DNA from: Streptomyces mayonensis
GTDB lineage: Bacteria > Actinomycetota > Actinomycetes > Streptomycetales > Streptomycetaceae
Assembly (NCBI RefSeq): GCF_018982965.1
Contig: NZ_JACBYP010000065.1
Span: 1-45,324, forward strand
Direction of reading: 5' to 3'
Length of the DNA: 45,324 nt
The number at the start of each line of letters is the position of its first letter. Position 1 is the stretch's first letter. The translations under genes and the position numbers were made by a program. Shown one piece after another: positions 1 to 9,400 of the stretch. The notes beneath the pieces are model-generated. The model made no database searches, was not told the origin of the DNA, and saw nothing but the letters and a program-made list of their open reading frames with translations.

Positions 1-36
1 ACACCGGCCGGCCCGCCACCCCGGGCCGGCCGGTGT
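1..36. terminator. Perfect 15-bp inverted repeat, likely terminator of a gene to the left
   Basis: The arm at 1-15 is the exact reverse complement of 22-36, with a 6-nt loop. A further partial copy of the right arm follows at about 40-53. There is no T-run, which is usual for Streptomyces terminators. It probably ends a transcript entering from the left edge. Confidence 0.5.
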
Positions 37-118
37 GCCCCGGGCCGGCCGGTGCGGTGGTCCGGGCTCGGCGTCCGGTGGTCCGGGCGGGGGGCTGCGG
101 CCCCGTAGGGTCGAGGGC

Positions 119-769
119 ATGAAGCTCCACGCACAGGCCCTCCTGTTCGACAACGACGGAACCCTCGTCTCCTCCCTCGACTCCGTGCAGCGCTGCTGGA
201 CGCGGTGGGCCGGTGAGTACGGGATCACCGCCGAACAGTTCGCGCGGGTCGAACTCCACGGGCGTCCGGCCGCGGAGATAGCCGCCGACCTGCTGCCCGC
301 CGCCGTGGTCCCGCAGGCCGTCGCGCGCATCGAGCAACTCGAGGTCGAGGACGTGCCGAACGGCGGCGTGCACCTGCTGCCCGGCACCCGCGGGTTCCTC
401 GACGCCCTCCCCGCCGACCGCTGGGCCGTCGTCACCTCCGCGACCCGCCGCCTCGCCGAGGCCCGCCTCGACGCCGTCGGCATCCTCCCCAAGACCCTCG
501 TCGCCGCCGACGACATCACCCGCGGCAAGCCCGACCCCGAGCCCTACCTCCTGGGCGCCCGGGCCCTGGGCGTCGACCCGGCCGACTGCGTCGTCTTCGA
601 GGACGCCCCCGCGGGTCTCCAGGCCGGTCGCGCCGCCGGGATGCGGACCGTGGCGTTGGCCACAACCCACCGGCCCGGCGAACTTGACGCCGACCTGGTG
701 GTCACCGACCTGTCGGCCCTGTCCGCGCTGGTCACCGACGCGGGCGTCGAGATCTCCGTACGGGGCTGA
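119..769 (+). CDS. HAD-superfamily phosphatase (sugar phosphatase / beta-phosphoglucomutase-like)
   Basis: A 216-residue cytoplasmic HAD hydrolase of the GS-/PGM-like subfamily. Motif I is DNDGTL near residue 12 (the first Asp is the expected nucleophile). The small alpha-helical cap follows at about 20-85, motif II is VTSA, motif III is the Lys of GKPDPEPY, and motif IV is FEDAPAG. All catalytic motifs are present and the length is normal for the family. The frame stays open upstream to position 35, but that extension is Gly/Pro/Arg low complexity; the ATG at 119 immediately precedes the conserved start. The substrate cannot be read from sequence; a small sugar phosphate or polyol phosphate is typical. 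It stands alone, separated from the methionine operon by about 100 bases carrying an inverted repeat. Confidence 0.85.
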   Translation: MKLHAQALLFDNDGTLVSSLDSVQRCWTRWAGEYGITAEQFARVELHGRPAAEIAADLLPAAVVPQAVARIEQLEVEDVPNGGVHLLPGTRGFLDALPADRWAVVTSATRRLAEARLDAVGILPKTLVAADDITRGKPDPEPYLLGARALGVDPADCVVFEDAPAGLQAGRAAGMRTVALATTHRPGELDADLVVTDLSALSALVTDAGVEISVRG

Positions 770-800
770 CGCCCGCGGGCCCGCCCGGCCGCCGCCCGCC

Positions 801-833
801 GCTGTCCAGCAAGGTGTCCATCATGCGGACAGC
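801..833. promoter_or_regulatory. Inverted repeat upstream of the Cys-rich leader, possible operator
   Basis: GCTGTCC at 801-807 pairs exactly with GGACAGC at 827-833. Inside it lies a tighter dyad, TGTCC (815-819), 7 nt, GGACA (827-831). It sits about 40-70 bp before the leader-peptide ATG, where the -35 region should be. Operator function is inference. Confidence 0.35.
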
Positions 834-872
834 GGCGCCCGGGCCCGAGCATACGTCTGCTTTACTGAACGC

Positions 873-971
873 ATGAGCACGACGAGCGACCGCACCGCTG
901 CGACCGAGGCGACGACCACGCCCGGTGCTCGTTGTATGTCTCCTTGTGCGTGTCGAATGTGCGCCTTCTAG
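873..971 (+). CDS. Cys/Met-rich leader peptide of the methionine transport operon
   Basis: A 32-codon reading frame starts at ATG 873 and ends with TAG at 969-971. It has a polar Ser/Thr-rich N-terminal half and ends in CMSPCACRMCAF, with Cys at residues 21, 25, 27 and 30 and three Met including the initiator. It lies 243 bases before metN on the same strand. Short Cys-rich upstream ORFs that couple translation to downstream sulfur-gene expression are known in mycobacteria, and similar peptides are annotated as putative leader peptides in Streptomyces. Here ribosome stalling on Cys, and possibly Met, codons would report sulfur amino-acid supply to metNIQ. The following 972-1214 is GC-rich with short hairpin potential, for example near 1065-1076 and 1078-1088. 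Coding status is supported by composition and context, not by proof of translation. Confidence 0.65.
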   Translation: MSTTSDRTAATEATTTPGARCMSPCACRMCAF

Positions 972-1214
972 AGGGCCCCTGCAGCACCTGAGCCTCGCGC
1001 CCCGAAGCGAGCGCCCGCTCACGCCCGCGCCACCGGCTGAGCCACGTCCCGCGCGCACGTCTTCGCCCCTCGGGGCTCCCCCTCGGGGTTCCCGGTCGCT
1101 ACCCGCCACCGCGAGAACCGTGCCGCGCCGCGAAGGACCCACGCCCCCGAAGAACAACGCCCCGTGCCCGGCGCCCACCACCGCGCCGCGCACTCGACAG
1201 TGACGGAAACCCAC

Positions 1215-2297
1215 GTGATCACCACATCGGGCCTCACCAAGGTCTACCGCTCGCGCGGCCGCGAGGTCACCGCCCTGGACGGCGTCGACCTGCACGTGCG
1301 CGAGGGCGAGGTGTACGGCGTCATCGGCCAGTCCGGCGCCGGCAAGTCCTCACTCATCCGCTGCGTCAACCTCCTGGAGCGTCCCACCGCCGGCACGGTC
1401 ACCGTCGCCGGCCAGGATCTCACCGCGCTGGCGGGCCGGGGTCCCCGCGCGGGCCGCGAACTGCGGCAGGCGCGCAGCCGCATCGGCATGGTCTTCCAGC
1501 ACTTCAACCTGCTCTCCGCCCGGACCGTGCAGGACAACGTCGAACTGCCGCTGGAAATCCTCGGCAAGTCCGGAAAGGAACGTTCCCGCAAGGCGCTGGA
1601 ACTGCTCGACCTCGTCGGCCTCGCCGACAAGGCCAAGTCCTACCCGGCCCAGCTCTCCGGCGGACAGAAGCAGCGCGTCGGCATCGCCCGCGCCCTCGCG
1701 GGCGACCCCAAGGTGCTGCTCTCCGACGAGGCCACCAGCGCCCTCGACCCGGACACCACCCGCTCCATCCTCCAGTTGCTGCGCGACCTGAACCGGCAGC
1801 TGGGACTGACCGTCCTGCTCATCACCCACGAGATGGACGTCGTCAAGAGCATCTGCGACTCGGCCGCCCTCATGGACCAGGGCCGCATCGTCGAATCCGG
1901 CACGGTCGGCGAACTCCTCGCCACCCCGGGCTCCGAACTGGCCGCCGCGCTCTTCCCGGTCGGCGGCGACGCCTCCGGCGACGACCGCACCGTCCTCGAC
2001 GTCACCTTCCAGGGCGAGGCCGCCACCCAGCCCGTCATCTCCCAGCTCTCGCGCACCTACAACATCGACATCTCGATCCTCGGCGCCGCCATCGACACCG
2101 TCGGCGGACTCCAGGTCGGCCGGATGCGCATCGAACTGCCCGGCCGCTACGAGGACAACGTCGTGCCCGTCGGCTTCCTGCGCGAACAGGGCCTGCAGAT
2201 CGACGTGGTGAACGAGGCGCCGGACGCCCCGCACGCCCCCGACGCCCCCGACGCACCCGGTACGCCGGACTCGCTGGTGAAGGAGGGCGCCAAGTGA
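1215..2297 (+). CDS. metN: Methionine ABC transporter, ATP-binding subunit MetN
   Basis: A 360-residue ATPase of the D/L-methionine importer, acting on the cytoplasmic face of the MetI dimer. Walker A GQSGAGKSS is at residues 38-46, the ABC signature LSGGQKQR near 147-154, Walker B KVLLSDEATSALD near 167-179, and the H-loop in LLITHE. After about residue 265 comes the NIL domain, which binds methionine and trans-inhibits the transporter in the E. coli system. The GTG at 1215 is chosen because conserved sequence (ITTSGLTKVY) begins there and GGAA lies 7 nt upstream; a GTG at 1200 is a possible alternative. The C-terminal tail after the NIL domain is an Asp/Ala/Pro-rich run (PDAPHAPDAPDAPG). 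It overlaps metI by 4 bp, implying translational coupling. Confidence 0.93.
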   Translation: MITTSGLTKVYRSRGREVTALDGVDLHVREGEVYGVIGQSGAGKSSLIRCVNLLERPTAGTVTVAGQDLTALAGRGPRAGRELRQARSRIGMVFQHFNLLSARTVQDNVELPLEILGKSGKERSRKALELLDLVGLADKAKSYPAQLSGGQKQRVGIARALAGDPKVLLSDEATSALDPDTTRSILQLLRDLNRQLGLTVLLITHEMDVVKSICDSAALMDQGRIVESGTVGELLATPGSELAAALFPVGGDASGDDRTVLDVTFQGEAATQPVISQLSRTYNIDISILGAAIDTVGGLQVGRMRIELPGRYEDNVVPVGFLREQGLQIDVVNEAPDAPHAPDAPDAPGTPDSLVKEGAK

Positions 2298-3031
2298 CCT
2301 GGTCGCAGATGCAGCCGCTGCTCGAGCAGGCCTCCTGGGAGACCCTGATCATGGTCGGCTGGTCCACCCTGATCGCCGTCGTCGTCGGCCTGCCGCTCGG
2401 CGTGCTCCTCGTCCTCACCGACCGGGGCGGCCTGCTGCAGAACGTCGTGGTGAACAAGGTCATCGGCCAGATCGTGAACATCGGCCGCTCGATGCCCTTC
2501 ATCATCCTGATGGTCGCGCTGATGAGCTTCACCCGCTGGGTCACCGGCACCACCATCGGCAGCGAGGCCGCGATCGTGCCGCTCGCCATCGGCGGCATCC
2601 CGTTCTTCGCGCGGCTCGTCGAGACCGCCGTGCGCGAGGTCGACGGAGGGCTCGTCGAGGCCGTGCAGTCCATGGGCGGCAACACCTGGACCATCGTCCG
2701 CAAGGTGCTGGTCCCCGAGGCGCTGCCGTCCCTGATCGCCTCGACCACCACCACGGTCATCGCCCTCATAGGCTACTCCGCCATGGCGGGCACCGTGGGC
2801 GGCGGCGGCCTCGGCGACCTCGCCGTGCGCTACGGCTACCAGCGCTTCGAACCCGGCTTCATGTGGATCACCGTCGCACTCCTCGCCGTCGCCATCTCAC
2901 TCATCCAGTTCGCCGGCGACTACGCGGCCCGCACCCTGCACCGCCGTGGCGGACGCGGCGGTGCAGGCCCCAGGCTCCGGCTGCTCAGGGCCAAGGAGCC
3001 CGCGGCGGCCGACGTCGGCAAGGTCGCCTGA
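2294..3031 (+). CDS. metI: Methionine ABC transporter permease MetI
   Basis: A 245-residue inner-membrane permease of the binding-protein-dependent family. Hydrophobic segments lie near residues 20-45, 55-75, 80-105, 145-170 and 190-212. The cytoplasmic EAA loop that contacts MetN reads EAVQSMGGNTWTIVRKVLVP. The start GTG at 2294 overlaps the metN stop as GTGA. The C-terminal 30 residues are Arg/Gly-rich and cytoplasmic. Size and topology match MetI proteins. It is the second gene of the operon, with metQ 71 bp downstream. Confidence 0.93.
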   Translation: MTWSQMQPLLEQASWETLIMVGWSTLIAVVVGLPLGVLLVLTDRGGLLQNVVVNKVIGQIVNIGRSMPFIILMVALMSFTRWVTGTTIGSEAAIVPLAIGGIPFFARLVETAVREVDGGLVEAVQSMGGNTWTIVRKVLVPEALPSLIASTTTTVIALIGYSAMAGTVGGGGLGDLAVRYGYQRFEPGFMWITVALLAVAISLIQFAGDYAARTLHRRGGRGGAGPRLRLLRAKEPAAADVGKVA

Positions 3032-3102
3032 CCGGTTCCCCCCCCAAGACTCCCCGCCGTTACCCCGGCCGGGGCCGCATCACCTCAGGAAAGGCACTTT
3101 TC

Positions 3103-3930
3103 GTGCGTAACACCGCCAAGATCACGACCGCCGTCCTCGCCGCCGGAGCCCTCACCCTCGGGCTCTCCGCCTGCGGCTCGGACCAGGACGCCGCCTCCGA
3201 CACCTCCGGCCCGCTGGTCGTCGCCGCGAGCCCCACCCCGCACGCCGAGATCCTCGACTACGTCAAGGACAACCTGGCGAAGGACGCGGGACTCGACCTC
3301 GAGGTGAAGGAGTTCACCGACTACGTCACGCCGAACACGGCGACGGAGGACGGCTCCGTGGGGGCCAACTACTTCCAGACCCAGCCCTACCTCGACGACT
3401 TCAACAAGAAGAACGGCACCCACATCGTGTCCGTCGTCGACGTGCACCTGGAGCCCCTCGGCCTCTACTCCCACAAGGTGAAGAAGGCCGACGACCTGAA
3501 GAGCGGCGCGACCGTCGCCGTCCCCAACGACACCGTCAACGAGGGCCGGGCCCTGCAGCTGCTGGCCGCCAACAAGATCATCACCCTCAAGGACGGCGTC
3601 GGGACCGCGGCGACCCCCGCGGACATCACCGACAACCCGAAGAAGCTCGAGTTCAAGGAGCTGGAGGCGGCCCAGACCCCGCGCTCCCTGGACGACGTGG
3701 ACGCGGCGGTCGTCAACGGCAACTACGCCATCGAGGCCGACCTGAAGCCCGCCCAGGACGCCCTCGTCCTGGAGAGCGCCAAGGGCAACCCGAACAGCAA
3801 CCTCCTCGCCGTCAAGGAGGGCCAGGAGGACGACCCGCGCGTCAAGAAGCTCGCGAAGCTCCTGAACTCGCCCGAGGTGAAGAAGTTCATCGAGGACAAG
3901 TACGCGGGCGCCGTCCTGCCCTCCTTCTGA
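3103..3930 (+). CDS. metQ: Methionine-binding lipoprotein MetQ (NlpA family)
   Basis: A 275-residue substrate-binding lipoprotein. It has a type II signal peptide: basic start, hydrophobic stretch ITTAVLAAGALTLGL, then lipobox LSAC with the lipidated Cys at residue 24. The mature domain shows NlpA features such as VAASPTPHAEIL, FTDYVTPNTATEDGSVGANYFQT and the closing NYAIEADLKPAQDAL. The GTG at 3103 has a good ribosome site (AGGAAAGG, 3087-3094), and the signal peptide starts exactly there, so the longer open frame is not used. Third gene of the operon; the strong hairpin at 3985-4024 ends it. Ligand is L- or D-methionine by family; chemically related ligands cannot be excluded. Confidence 0.92.
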   Translation: MRNTAKITTAVLAAGALTLGLSACGSDQDAASDTSGPLVVAASPTPHAEILDYVKDNLAKDAGLDLEVKEFTDYVTPNTATEDGSVGANYFQTQPYLDDFNKKNGTHIVSVVDVHLEPLGLYSHKVKKADDLKSGATVAVPNDTVNEGRALQLLAANKIITLKDGVGTAATPADITDNPKKLEFKELEAAQTPRSLDDVDAAVVNGNYAIEADLKPAQDALVLESAKGNPNSNLLAVKEGQEDDPRVKKLAKLLNSPEVKKFIEDKYAGAVLPSF

Positions 3931-3984
3931 ACACCTCCGCCGAACACCCCTCGGAACATCCTTTCGAGCCGAACCCCGCGTCAC

Positions 3985-4024
3985 CCACCGGGTCCGCTCC
4001 GTGCCCACGGGGCGGACCCGGTGG
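3985..4024 (+). terminator. metQ: Strong stem-loop terminator after metQ
   Basis: The arms 3985-3997 and 4012-4024 are perfectly complementary (13 bp). The loop itself can pair further (CCGT with ACGG), giving an almost continuous 18-bp stem. There is no T-tract. It sits 55 bp past the metQ stop and before the next gene's start. Confidence 0.75.
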
Positions 4025-4101
4025 TGCGGTTGCGTGCTTTCATGCTGCATGCTGGGCAGTTCGAGCAGGCCCTGACGGTTACCCAGGTTACGGAGCGGCG
4101 C

Positions 4102-4740
4102 ATGACGAGCACCTTCCCCAACATCTCCATCAGCACGGAGCGGTTGGTGCTGCGCCCCCTCGACGAGGACGACGTCCCCGCCCTGGCCGCGATGATGAAC
4201 GACGAGCAGGTCGCCGCCTGGACCCACGTCCCCCAGCCCTTCACCGAGAAGGACGCCGGCCGGTGGATCGGCGACCACGCACCGGCCGAACGCGCCGCCG
4301 GACGCGGACTCGACCTCGCCGTCACGGAGTTCCTCACCCAGCGGCTCGTCGGCCTCGTCCGGCTGACCCGGACCAACTGGCACGTACGGTCCACCGAACT
4401 GTCCTACATAGTCGCGCCCTGGGCCCGCGGCGAGGGATACGCCTCCGAGGCGGCGCTCGCCACCGCCCAGTGGCTCTTCGGCGACCAGAAGTTCGAACGC
4501 GTCGAACTGCGCACCGCGGCCGACAACACCGCCTCCCAGCAGGTCGCCCAGAAGATCGGCTGCATCAGCGAGGGCGTGCTGCGCGGCGCGTGCATCGCAC
4601 GGGTCCGCACCGACGACGGCACCTGGACGGACGTACGCACCGACTTCATCGTCTGGAGCCTGCTGCCCGAGGACCTGGAGGGGGCGGCCGGGCAACCGGT
4701 CGGCGACGGCGGTTTCACCACCTTCACCGACTGGAACTGA
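4102..4740 (+). CDS. GNAT-family N-acetyltransferase (RimJ/RimL-like)
   Basis: A 212-residue acetyl-CoA-dependent acetyltransferase. The N-terminal segment ISTERLVLRPLDEDDVPAL is typical of the RimJ/RimL branch. The acetyl-CoA site spans YIVAPWARGEGYASEAALA, and the C-terminal DNTASQQVAQKIGC segment (equivalent to N-x-x-S-x-x-x-x-E-K-x-G) is present. RimJ/RimL relatives modify protein N-termini, but many paralogues act on small molecules or antibiotics, so the substrate is unknown. The ATG at 4102 is chosen because homology begins there and GGAG lies at 4092-4095. It stands alone between the metQ terminator and cobL. Confidence 0.85.
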   Translation: MTSTFPNISISTERLVLRPLDEDDVPALAAMMNDEQVAAWTHVPQPFTEKDAGRWIGDHAPAERAAGRGLDLAVTEFLTQRLVGLVRLTRTNWHVRSTELSYIVAPWARGEGYASEAALATAQWLFGDQKFERVELRTAADNTASQQVAQKIGCISEGVLRGACIARVRTDDGTWTDVRTDFIVWSLLPEDLEGAAGQPVGDGGFTTFTDWN

Positions 4741-4859
4741 TTCCCCGGGGCCCCACCGGCCTCGCCGCCGCGTGCCCGGGCCGCACCGGGTACCCTCACG
4801 GGGCGCACCCGCGACGGATCCGCGACCACGACCTGCGAAAACCCTGGAGACTTACGACG

Positions 4860-6080
4860 ATGGCCGACCGGGTCACGGTGATCGGCTGGGACGGTTCGCC
4901 GCTGACCGCCGCGGCGCGCTCCGCACTGGGCGCCGCGACCCTGGTGGCCGGAGCCGCCCACCACCTGGCGCTTCCCGAGGTCCCGCCCGCCGCCGAGCGC
5001 ATCCGCCTCGGCAGCGTCGCCCTCGCCGCCCGCCGCATCGCCGCCCATCGCGGCACCACCGTCGTCCTCGCCGACGGCGACCCCGGCTTCTTCGGCGTCG
5101 TACGCACCCTCCGGGCCCCCGAGTACGGCCTGGAGGTGGAAGTGGTCCCCGCCGTCTCCTCGGTGGCCGCCGCCTTCGCCCGCGCCGGAATGCCCTGGGA
5201 CGACGCCCACGTGGTCGTCGCCCACCCCCGCACCCTGCGACGCGCGGTGAACGTGTGCCGGGCCCACACCAAGGTCGCGGTCCTCACCTCGCCCGGCGCG
5301 GGACCCGCCGAACTCGGCCTGCTGATGGAGGGCGTCCACCGCACCTTCGTCATCTGCGAGGAACTCGGCACCACCCGTGAGCGGGTCACCGTCGTCACCT
5401 CCGACAAGGCCGCCGACCACACCTGGCGCGACCCCAACGTCGTCATCGTGGCCGGCGGGAACACCGGGCCGGGCGCCGCGCCCGACGGAGCCGGCTGGAT
5501 CGCCGGCCGCACCCCCGCCGCCGGACCGCGCGGCTGGTCGCTGCCCGCCGAGGCGTACGGCGGTGAGCTGGGCGAGGGCGAGACCGACCTGCTGCGCACC
5601 GCCCAACTCGCCCGGCTCGGGCCCCGGCCGGGCGACCTCGTGTGGGACATCGGCTGCGGCGGCGGCGCCTTCGCCGCCGAGGCCGCCCGCGCGGGTGCCG
5701 CCGTCATCGCGGTCGACCGCGACCCGGACGCCTGCGCCCGGACCGAAGCCGCCGCACGGCACTTCGGCGTCCAGGTGCAGACCGTCCACGGAAGCGCCCC
5801 GCACGTCCTGGAAAACCTGCCCGAACCGGACGTCGTCCGGGTCGGCGGCGGGGGAGCGGCCGTGGTCCTGGCGGTCGCCGACCGCCGGCCCGAGCGCATC
5901 GTCGCGCACGCCGCTACCCGCGACGCGGCCGAACTCGTGGGCAGAAACCTGACGGAGCACGGCTACCGGGTCGAGTGCGCGCTGCTGCAGTCCGTCGGAC
6001 TCGACACCCGGGCCTGGACGGAGACGGAGCGGAGCGTCGCGTTCCTGCTCAGCGGGGTCCTCCCGGACCGCGCCCCGTGA
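4860..6080 (+). CDS. cobL: Precorrin-6Y C5,15-methyltransferase (decarboxylating), CobL / CbiE-CbiT fusion
   Basis: A 406-residue bifunctional enzyme of the corrin ring pathway: it methylates C5 and C15 of precorrin-6B and removes the C12 acetate carboxyl. Residues 1-about 200 form the CbiE tetrapyrrole methylase half, with ADGDPGFFGVVRTL and VPAVSSVAAAFARAG. Residues about 225-400 form the CbiT half, with a class I SAM-binding loop VWDIGCGGGAFAAEAARAGA near residue 260 and the following acidic IAVDRD strand. The ATG at 4860 has TGGAGA ten bases upstream. Other corrin-ring enzymes (CobI, J, M, K, H) are not in the window, so the pathway is split over several loci; bluB-cobT lies directly downstream. 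Confidence 0.92.
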   Translation: MADRVTVIGWDGSPLTAAARSALGAATLVAGAAHHLALPEVPPAAERIRLGSVALAARRIAAHRGTTVVLADGDPGFFGVVRTLRAPEYGLEVEVVPAVSSVAAAFARAGMPWDDAHVVVAHPRTLRRAVNVCRAHTKVAVLTSPGAGPAELGLLMEGVHRTFVICEELGTTRERVTVVTSDKAADHTWRDPNVVIVAGGNTGPGAAPDGAGWIAGRTPAAGPRGWSLPAEAYGGELGEGETDLLRTAQLARLGPRPGDLVWDIGCGGGAFAAEAARAGAAVIAVDRDPDACARTEAAARHFGVQVQTVHGSAPHVLENLPEPDVVRVGGGGAAVVLAVADRRPERIVAHAATRDAAELVGRNLTEHGYRVECALLQSVGLDTRAWTETERSVAFLLSGVLPDRAP

Positions 6081-6424
6081 TCGGGTTGTCGTACTGCCGG
6101 GGTAGGCTGGCGGATTGTTGTACCGCATGGGGGCACCTGGGGCTTCGTCGTCCAATGTCCTGAAAACCGGTCAGTTGTGGGCGGCATGTGGTACGGCAGA
6201 ACCGAAGGACGCGCAACGTGGCGCAGTCCACAGCGGGCCGTCGCGGATCGAGCTGTCGTGGCGGGGGAGCGGCCGCGACAATGCCACTCAATGGCTTTGT
6301 CGTCTTTTCCCGCGGGTCGTTCGTGCCGCAGGGCACGCACGCTCGTTCTCACTGTGGGGCGGTCGGTGCGCCGTCCCGGGCGAGCTGGTCGTAGAAGCAC
6401 TAACCGATGGGCGAGGGGTTACGC
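6081..6424 (+). other. 344-nt leader region before the BluB-CobT gene
   Basis: The region has visibly lower G+C than its neighbours. GTACCGCATG (6120-6129) can pair with CATGTGGTAC (6185-6194) with one G-U. Small frames compete here: a GTG-started one at 6177-6428 ends in the TGA overlapping the cobT ATG, and a 37-codon one spans 6281-6394 after a GGGGGAG. No clear B12-box was found, so a cobalamin riboswitch is not claimed. Function as a 5' leader is inference. Confidence 0.4.
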
Positions 6425-9400
6425 ATGACCGACACCGGCCAGATCCCGGGCGAGGGGCTGCCGGAGAACGCAGGCATGGTGGAGCAGCCGGGCGTCCCCG
6501 CACCCGGCGCGTACACCTACCTCTCCGAGGCCGACGCCGAGGACGAGGACCTGCTGTTGCTGCCGGGAGCCCAGAGTGCTTGGGGCAACGAGGTCGCGCC
6601 GCCCGCGCCGGAGCCGGTCGTCGAGACCGTGCACCAGCCGGGCCCGCATGAACTGTCCGGCCGTGACAGCGGTTCGGTCGACCTCGGTGGCGTCCGCCTG
6701 CCCGACCCCGCTTCCGCCCCGGCTGCGCCGCGCAGACCCCTCCATCTCGGTCCGCCGATCCCGGACGCCTCCGCGAGCCCGGTGCGCTCCCTCGCCGACC
6801 GCGGACCCGCCGCCGTACCGGTGCGGCACCCGGCCCCGGCGACCGCCGGCCCCGAATACCTCGACGTCCCCGAGGCCGCCGCGACGCCTCCGCAGCCGGC
6901 GGCGCCCTGGGGAGCACAGGCGGCACCGCAGGCCGTCCCCGCGCAGGCCCCGGTGAGCGCCGGGGCGGGGGATGCGGAAACGGTTGTTCCGGTACCCGGC
7001 CGGGAGCCGGAACCGGCGGGCGCGGCCCAGGCCCTCGTGACGCGCGTGGCCACGGAGGCCGGGGCGGCGACCGGCGGTGCCGCGGGGGAGGCCGGACAGC
7101 CCGGGCAGCCCGCAGGCCCCGGGGAGGCCGACGGGTCCGGCGAGCAGACCGGCGCAGCCGGGGGAGAGGCTGCGGAGCCCGCGGCCGGGGGCGGTCACGA
7201 GGCGCCGGGGGCGCGGGAGTTCCCCGAGCAGCAGGCGGCCGCGGACGGAACGGACGGCGCCGAGGAGGGCGTGAGCGCACAAGTCGCCGCGGACGCAGCC
7301 CCGCAGCCGGCTCCGGCGAGGGAAACCCCCGCGTCGCAGGAGGGTGAGACCCCGGCTCCGCACGCGTCGCCGGAGGTCCCGCTTCCCGAGCCGCGCGTGG
7401 CCCAGGACGGCCAGGTGGCCGGCGCGCCCGGTCGCGTCGAGCCGATGGCCACCCCCGCGGACACCCCGGCCCCCGAGGCCACGGCACCGGGCACCGCCGT
7501 CGGCTCTGCGACGCCGGGCACCGTGGATACTGCGGAGCCCGTGGATACCGCGGGTGCGGTGGCGCCGGGCACCGTCGGCACGGAGGGCACGGAGGTCACG
7601 GAGGTCACGGAGGTCACGGAGGCCCCGGAGACCCCGGGGGGCACGGAGACCCCGGAGGCCGGGCAGGCCACGGCGGGTGTTGAGCCGCCGGCTCCGGATG
7701 CCGTTGGCCCAGGAACCGTTGCCCCAGGAGCCGTTGGCCTCGCGGCCGGTGCTCCGGAGGCCGGCGCTCCGGCTTCGGGAGCCGTCGCGCCGGATGCCGT
7801 TGCCGCCCAGGCCGTCGCGCCGGAGGCCGTTGAGTACGAGGCCGACGAAGCCGATTCCGCTGCCACCCCGTCCGCCCAGCCCCAGCCGGCCGATCCCCAA
7901 GCCGCTGGTCTCCAGACCGTCGGATCCGAGCCCGTCGGATCCGAGCAGTCCTCGGAGCCCGGGGCACAGGCGGTCGCCGACCTGCCCGAACCGGTGGTGG
8001 TCGCGGACGCACAGGGGCAGCCCCAGCCGCCGGTGCCGACCGCACCGCAGGAAGCGGCGCACCCGCATCCGGACGGGCCGTCCGCGCCGCAGGAGACGGC
8101 GGTGGCCCAGCCGGGCTCTCCGTCCTCGTCCGACGCCGCCGCCACCCGCCCTGACGCCCGGCCGGGCGCCGGCCAGCCGGTCGCGGACCACGCGCCCGCC
8201 GACCAGGCCGTTGCCGACCAGCACGCTCCCGGCCGACCGGTCGCTCAGGGGGACGCGCAGGAGGCCGCCCGGCAGGAAGCCGTTCCTCTGGCAACCACCC
8301 CGCAGGAAGCCGCGCCGCAGACGGACGCCACGGAAGCCCCGGCCGTCGCGGACCCCGAGGCCGTCGCGGTCGCCGCGGACGCCGACGGCTTCGAGGTGTC
8401 CGCCGAAGCCGAAGACGAATCCGCCCCCGACACCCCGACCGCCGGCGGGACATCCGGGTCCGCTCCCGAGCCCGCCCCGGGTCCCCACCCGGACGCGCCC
8501 CGCACCGCGGAACACCCCGCGGCCCCGGACGTCCCGCAGTCCGCACAGGGCCCCCAGGCCCTCGTGGGCCCCGACACACCCGACGTACCGCAGGAAGTGG
8601 CCGTGGCCCCCAGCACGTCCGAACCCGCGGAGCCAGCCACGGCTCCGGTGCCCGCCGCCGGGCAGGAGACGCCGCCCGGGCCGCCGCACACCGCCCCGAC
8701 CCCGCCCGAGGCTGTCCTCGTCGCCCCCGAGGAGCTCGCAGCCGGACCGGCCGCCGCAGAGCTCCCCGCCCGGCGCGAGGCCGACTCCGAACTCGCCCAG
8801 AACGCCGACGACCTGGCCACCCGCGCCGCCGACCAGGAGGACCGGGAGGGCCTGGAGGCCCTGGAGGACCGGGCGGACCGGACCGCCGACGACGTACCGG
8901 AGGCGTCCCGGCCCACCGGCCCGGCGGCTCCCGCCTACGACGACGCCGAGCGCGAGGCCGTCCTGAAGGTCATGCGTGAACGCCGGGACATCCGCAACGG
9001 CTTCCGCAGCGACCCCATCCCGCACGAGGTACTGCTCCGCGTCCTGGAGGCCGCCCACACCGCGCCCTCCGTGGGCCACTCGCAGCCCTGGGACTTCGTC
9101 GTCATCCGCTCCGAGGACACCCGCCGCGCGATGCACGAACTGGCGATGCGCCAGCGCGACGCGTACGCCAAGTCGCTGCCCAAGGGCCGGGCGAAGCAGT
9201 TCAAGGAACTGAAGATCGAGGCCATCCTCGACACACCGGTCAACATCGTCGTCACGGCCGACCCGACGCGCGGCGGCCGCCACACCCTGGGCCGCCACAC
9301 GCAGCCGCAGATGGCGCCGTATTCCTCCGCGCTCGCCGTCGAGAACCTCTGGCTCGCCGCCCGCGCCGAGGGCCTCGGCGTCGGCTGGGTCAGCTTCTTC

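Noticed and set aside
732..1295. Minus-strand frame of 187 codons over the metN leader
   Set aside because: Antisense to the leader and promoter region, Gly/Arg-rich, no ribosome site or domain.
6081..6424. Cobalamin riboswitch before cobT
   Set aside because: No B12-box consensus was found by eye; only a possible stem remains, reported as a leader region.
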